Of a stretch of DNA of 64,000 nt, positions 62,136 to 64,000 are shown one piece after another. The stretch spans positions 124,001 to 188,000 of the forward strand of contig NZ_CP010537.1 of NCBI RefSeq assembly GCF_000832305.1, written 5' to 3'. The first letter of the stretch is position 1, and each line of letters opens with the position of its first letter. The stretch is from Cupriavidus basilensis (GTDB lineage Bacteria; Pseudomonadota; Gammaproteobacteria; Burkholderiales; Burkholderiaceae). The notes under the pieces are model-generated. The model had not been told where the DNA came from. It searched no databases and saw nothing but the letters and a program-made list of their open reading frames with translations. Made by a program: the position numbers and the translations under genes.

Positions 62136-62873
62136 TCAGGTGCGCTTGGCGCGTGCCGGCTTCTTGCGGGCGGCGGGCGCCGCCGCTTCGGCCTCGGCCG
62201 GGGCGATACCAGTGCCCGGCACGCAAACCGTGCTTAGCACCGTACGCTGGATCACATCGCGCCAGTGCTCCAGCGCCGGCTTGCTCATCATGGGCTCGCC
62301 CAGGAAAGCGCTGAGCGTATGATGATTCGAATTGTAGAAGTAGCCCAGCGACGCGATCACCAGGTAGATATCGCGGGCGAGCACATCGGGCTGGAACAGC
62401 CCGGCAGCCTTGCCGCGCGCCAGGATGCCGTCCAGCACCGACAGGGCGTAGCTGGAGATCTCCCTGAGCCGGCTCGACTTCTTGGCGTGCTTGCCCTGGC
62501 TCATGTTCTCGCTGGACAGGATGGCGACGAACTCGGGATGATCGAGGTAGTAGGCCCAGACGAAGTCGATCAGCTGGGTCAGCGCGCGCACCGGATCCTC
62601 GGGGTCGAGCTTGAGCGCCTGCTCGGCCTCGTTGAGCTGGATGTAGATGGTTTCGAGCACTTCGACGAACAGCTTTTCCTTGCTGCCGAAGTAGTAATAG
62701 ATCATCCGGTCGTAGGTCTTGGCCAGCGAGGAGATCTTCTCCACGCGCCCGCCTTCGTAGCCGCGCAAGGCGAAGACCTTGATGGCGGCCTTGAGGATCT
62801 TGGCGCGGGTGTCCTGAGCTTGCCGGGCCCGGGTTCCGGCTGCCGCGCTTTTCTTAGCGGTCGGGGTGCTCAT
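62136..62873 (-). CDS. TetR-family regulator, probable nic regulator
   Basis: 245 residues: N-terminal HTH (RAKILKAAIKVFALRGYEGGRVEKISSLAKTYDRMIYYYFGSK-type layout, about 20-70), ligand domain, and a basic Ala/Lys tail (AARKKPARAKRT). P. putida uses a TetR-type (NicS) and a MarR-type (NicR) regulator; only this one is in the window. Divergent from the NicB gene. Confidence 0.85.
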   Translation of the reverse strand: MSTPTAKKSAAAGTRARQAQDTRAKILKAAIKVFALRGYEGGRVEKISSLAKTYDRMIYYYFGSKEKLFVEVLETIYIQLNEAEQALKLDPEDPVRALTQLIDFVWAYYLDHPEFVAILSSENMSQGKHAKKSSRLREISSYALSVLDGILARGKAAGLFQPDVLARDIYLVIASLGYFYNSNHHTLSAFLGEPMMSKPALEHWRDVIQRTVLSTVCVPGTGIAPAEAEAAAPAARKKPARAKRT

Positions 62874-62880
62874 ATGTTTG

Positions 62881-62888
62881 ATACGTAT
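62881..62888. promoter_or_regulatory. ATACGTAT palindrome between tetR and nicB
   Basis: An 8-bp palindrome in the 96-bp spacer, 8 bp before the TetR start, placed well for autoregulation. Differs from the GTGTACAC sites of the nicC-nicE spacer. Confidence 0.35.
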
Positions 62889-62969
62889 TGCTTGTTCGAG
62901 GCTGGCAGTATAACGGTCAAGGCGGGCGGCGCCGGAATCCGGCAGTCCGCCAGCGTGCCTACCTGAGAC

Positions 62970-64000
62970 ATGGAACGAATGGAAACGACACCCGGCTGCG
63001 GACCCCGGTCCACCTCTTTTCCCGCATCGGCGCCGATGTCCCCGGGCGCGCAGCGCGACGCCCTGCTGCAGGCGCGCGGCGTGCTGCTGGTGACGCGCGC
63101 GCCGCAAGCCGCGCCGCGGCCCGCGCCCGGCCAGCCCGGCGCGGCCTCCGACTACATCGCCGCGCAGCCCGACATCTTCGTGGCGGTGCGCGACACCGGC
63201 GAGATCCTGGCCTTCAACGGTCACGTTGACCTGGGCACCGGCATCCGCACGTCGCTCGCGCAGATCGTGGCCGAGGAGCTGGAGGTGCCGGCGGCGCGTG
63301 TGGCGATGACGCTGGGCCATACCGAGGCAACGCCCAACCAGGGCCCCACCATTGCCAGCGCCACCATCCAGATCTCGGCGCTGCCGCTGCGCCGCGCGGC
63401 GGCGCAGGCCATGGCCTGGCTGCGCGAGCGCGCGGCGCAGCGTCTTGGCGTGGCGCCCGAAGCGCTGATCGCAGAGGATGGCCGCCTGCGCTTGCGCGGA
63501 ACAGGCAATGAGAACGCCGAAGGCCTGGCCTACGGCGACCTGCTGGCCGGCGAGCATATCGAGCTGCCCCTGGCTGACGCCATTGCCACCAAGCCGGTCA
63601 GCGAATACCGCGTGGTCGGGCGCGCCGCGCCGCGTGTGGATATTCCCCCCAAAGCCACGGCGCAGCTCACCTTCGTGCACGATGTGCGCGTGCCCGGCAT
63701 GCTGCACGGCCGCGTGGTGCGCCCACCCTACGCCGGGCGCGATAGCGGCGGCTTTGTCGGCACCAGCCTGCGCGGCGTCGACCGCGCGTCGATCCGCGAC
63801 GTGCGCGGTGTCGTCGACGTGGTGGTGCAGGGCGATTTCATCGGCGTGGTGGCGCAGCGCGAGGAGCAGGCCATGCAGGCGGCGCGCCGCCTGCGCGTGG
63901 ACTGGAAGCCGGCGCCGCCGTTGCCCCCGCTCAGCGAGCCGGATGACACCGAGGCCGCGCTGCGCGCCAATCCCGCGACACGCCGCACGCTGGTGGAAGA
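62970..64000 (+). CDS. nicB: nicotinate dehydrogenase molybdenum subunit (3' end outside window)
   Basis: 343 codons, open to the window edge. After an odd leader (residues 1-60) the sequence matches the N-terminus of P. putida NicB closely: AFNGHVDLGTGIRTSLAQIV (from residue 82), then PNQGPTIASATIQISALPLR and MLHGRVVRPPYAGRDSGGFVG, the a/b hammerhead domain. This is exactly the part absent from the protein at 53556. Whether it continues into cytochrome domains cannot be seen. ATG at 62970; a second ATG is three codons later. Confidence 0.87.
   Translation, partial: MERMETTPGCGPRSTSFPASAPMSPGAQRDALLQARGVLLVTRAPQAAPRPAPGQPGAASDYIAAQPDIFVAVRDTGEILAFNGHVDLGTGIRTSLAQIVAEELEVPAARVAMTLGHTEATPNQGPTIASATIQISALPLRRAAAQAMAWLRERAAQRLGVAPEALIAEDGRLRLRGTGNENAEGLAYGDLLAGEHIELPLADAIATKPVSEYRVVGRAAPRVDIPPKATAQLTFVHDVRVPGMLHGRVVRPPYAGRDSGGFVGTSLRGVDRASIRDVRGVVDVVVQGDFIGVVAQREEQAMQAARRLRVDWKPAPPLPPLSEPDDTEAALRANPATRRTLVE

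Overview
The window is high-GC DNA (about two-thirds G+C by eye) from a Burkholderiales beta-proteobacterium, most likely a Cupriavidus or close relative. The pointers are a Bug/TctC-type binding protein, an H-NS of the short Burkholderiales type, porins of the Burkholderia class, many LysR/IclR regulators and a maleamate-pathway nicotinate cluster. This is inference; there is no rRNA or tRNA gene to test it.

Left part (1-18,051). A catabolic run gabT-gabD-cupin-deacetylase-carbamoylase-Bug reads rightward and suits breakdown of GABA, acetylated polyamines or carbamoyl/ureido amino acids. It ends at a bidirectional terminator (6,853-6,887). Next come a YbaK-like deacylase, a LysR regulator, a long non-coding stretch, an H-NS-like protein, a LprI-like secreted protein behind an 11-C tract, an acyl-CoA dehydrogenase, a protein with an ImmA/IrrE-like layout but no zinc motif, an MHS-family symporter, an unknown gene directly behind a strong LexA box, and a secreted M16 protease.

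Accessory segment (about 18,240-27,134). Two inverted copies (about 705 bp) of one module bound roughly 8 kb of mobile or broken genes: a divergent tnpA/tnpB element of the IS200/IS605 type, a small AT-rich gene, an IS630-like remnant, a porin with an amber codon, a YddG-like exporter and an N-terminally truncated aldehyde dehydrogenase. The flanking module is the most unusual thing here. It has a structured leader resembling C4/CI antisense RNA of phages P1/P7 and P4, with two TTAGCAG loops around one CTGCTAA, then a 34-codon upstream ORF whose stop overlaps the start of a 98-residue ORF of unknown function.

Middle (27,240-40,309). DNA alkylation repair (Ada-AlkA fusion, Ogt), ThpR, LysE exporter and LysR regulator; a c-di-GMP pair (PilZ/YcgR-like and MASE2-GGDEF); an IclR regulator; a candidate small RNA; several conserved unknowns; a DedA-rhodanese fusion; a lipoprotein; a DUF1177 protein.

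Peptide-use operon (45,857 to 40,956, minus strand): OPT transporter, class V PLP enzyme, PepE and porin, with an IclR remnant upstream. A large patatin-like membrane phospholipase and an intact IclR follow, then an AbiE-type toxin-antitoxin pair.

Nicotinate cluster (51,831-64,000). On the minus strand: nicC, nicA, a cytochrome c/NicB-like subunit and an MFS permease. On the plus strand: nicE, nicD, nicX and nicF. A TetR regulator and the start of a NicB-type molybdenum subunit, cut by the window edge, close the region. Together they encode nicotinate to 6-hydroxynicotinate (NicA/NicB), 2,5-dihydroxypyridine (NicC), N-formylmaleamate (NicX), maleamate (NicD), maleate (NicF) and fumarate (NicE). 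The oxidoreductase looks split in an unusual way: the triheme subunit carries a decayed molybdenum domain and a separate gene carries the intact N-terminal part. A recurring oddity throughout is short tandem repeats with 9-14 bp units sitting at or just beyond gene 3' ends.
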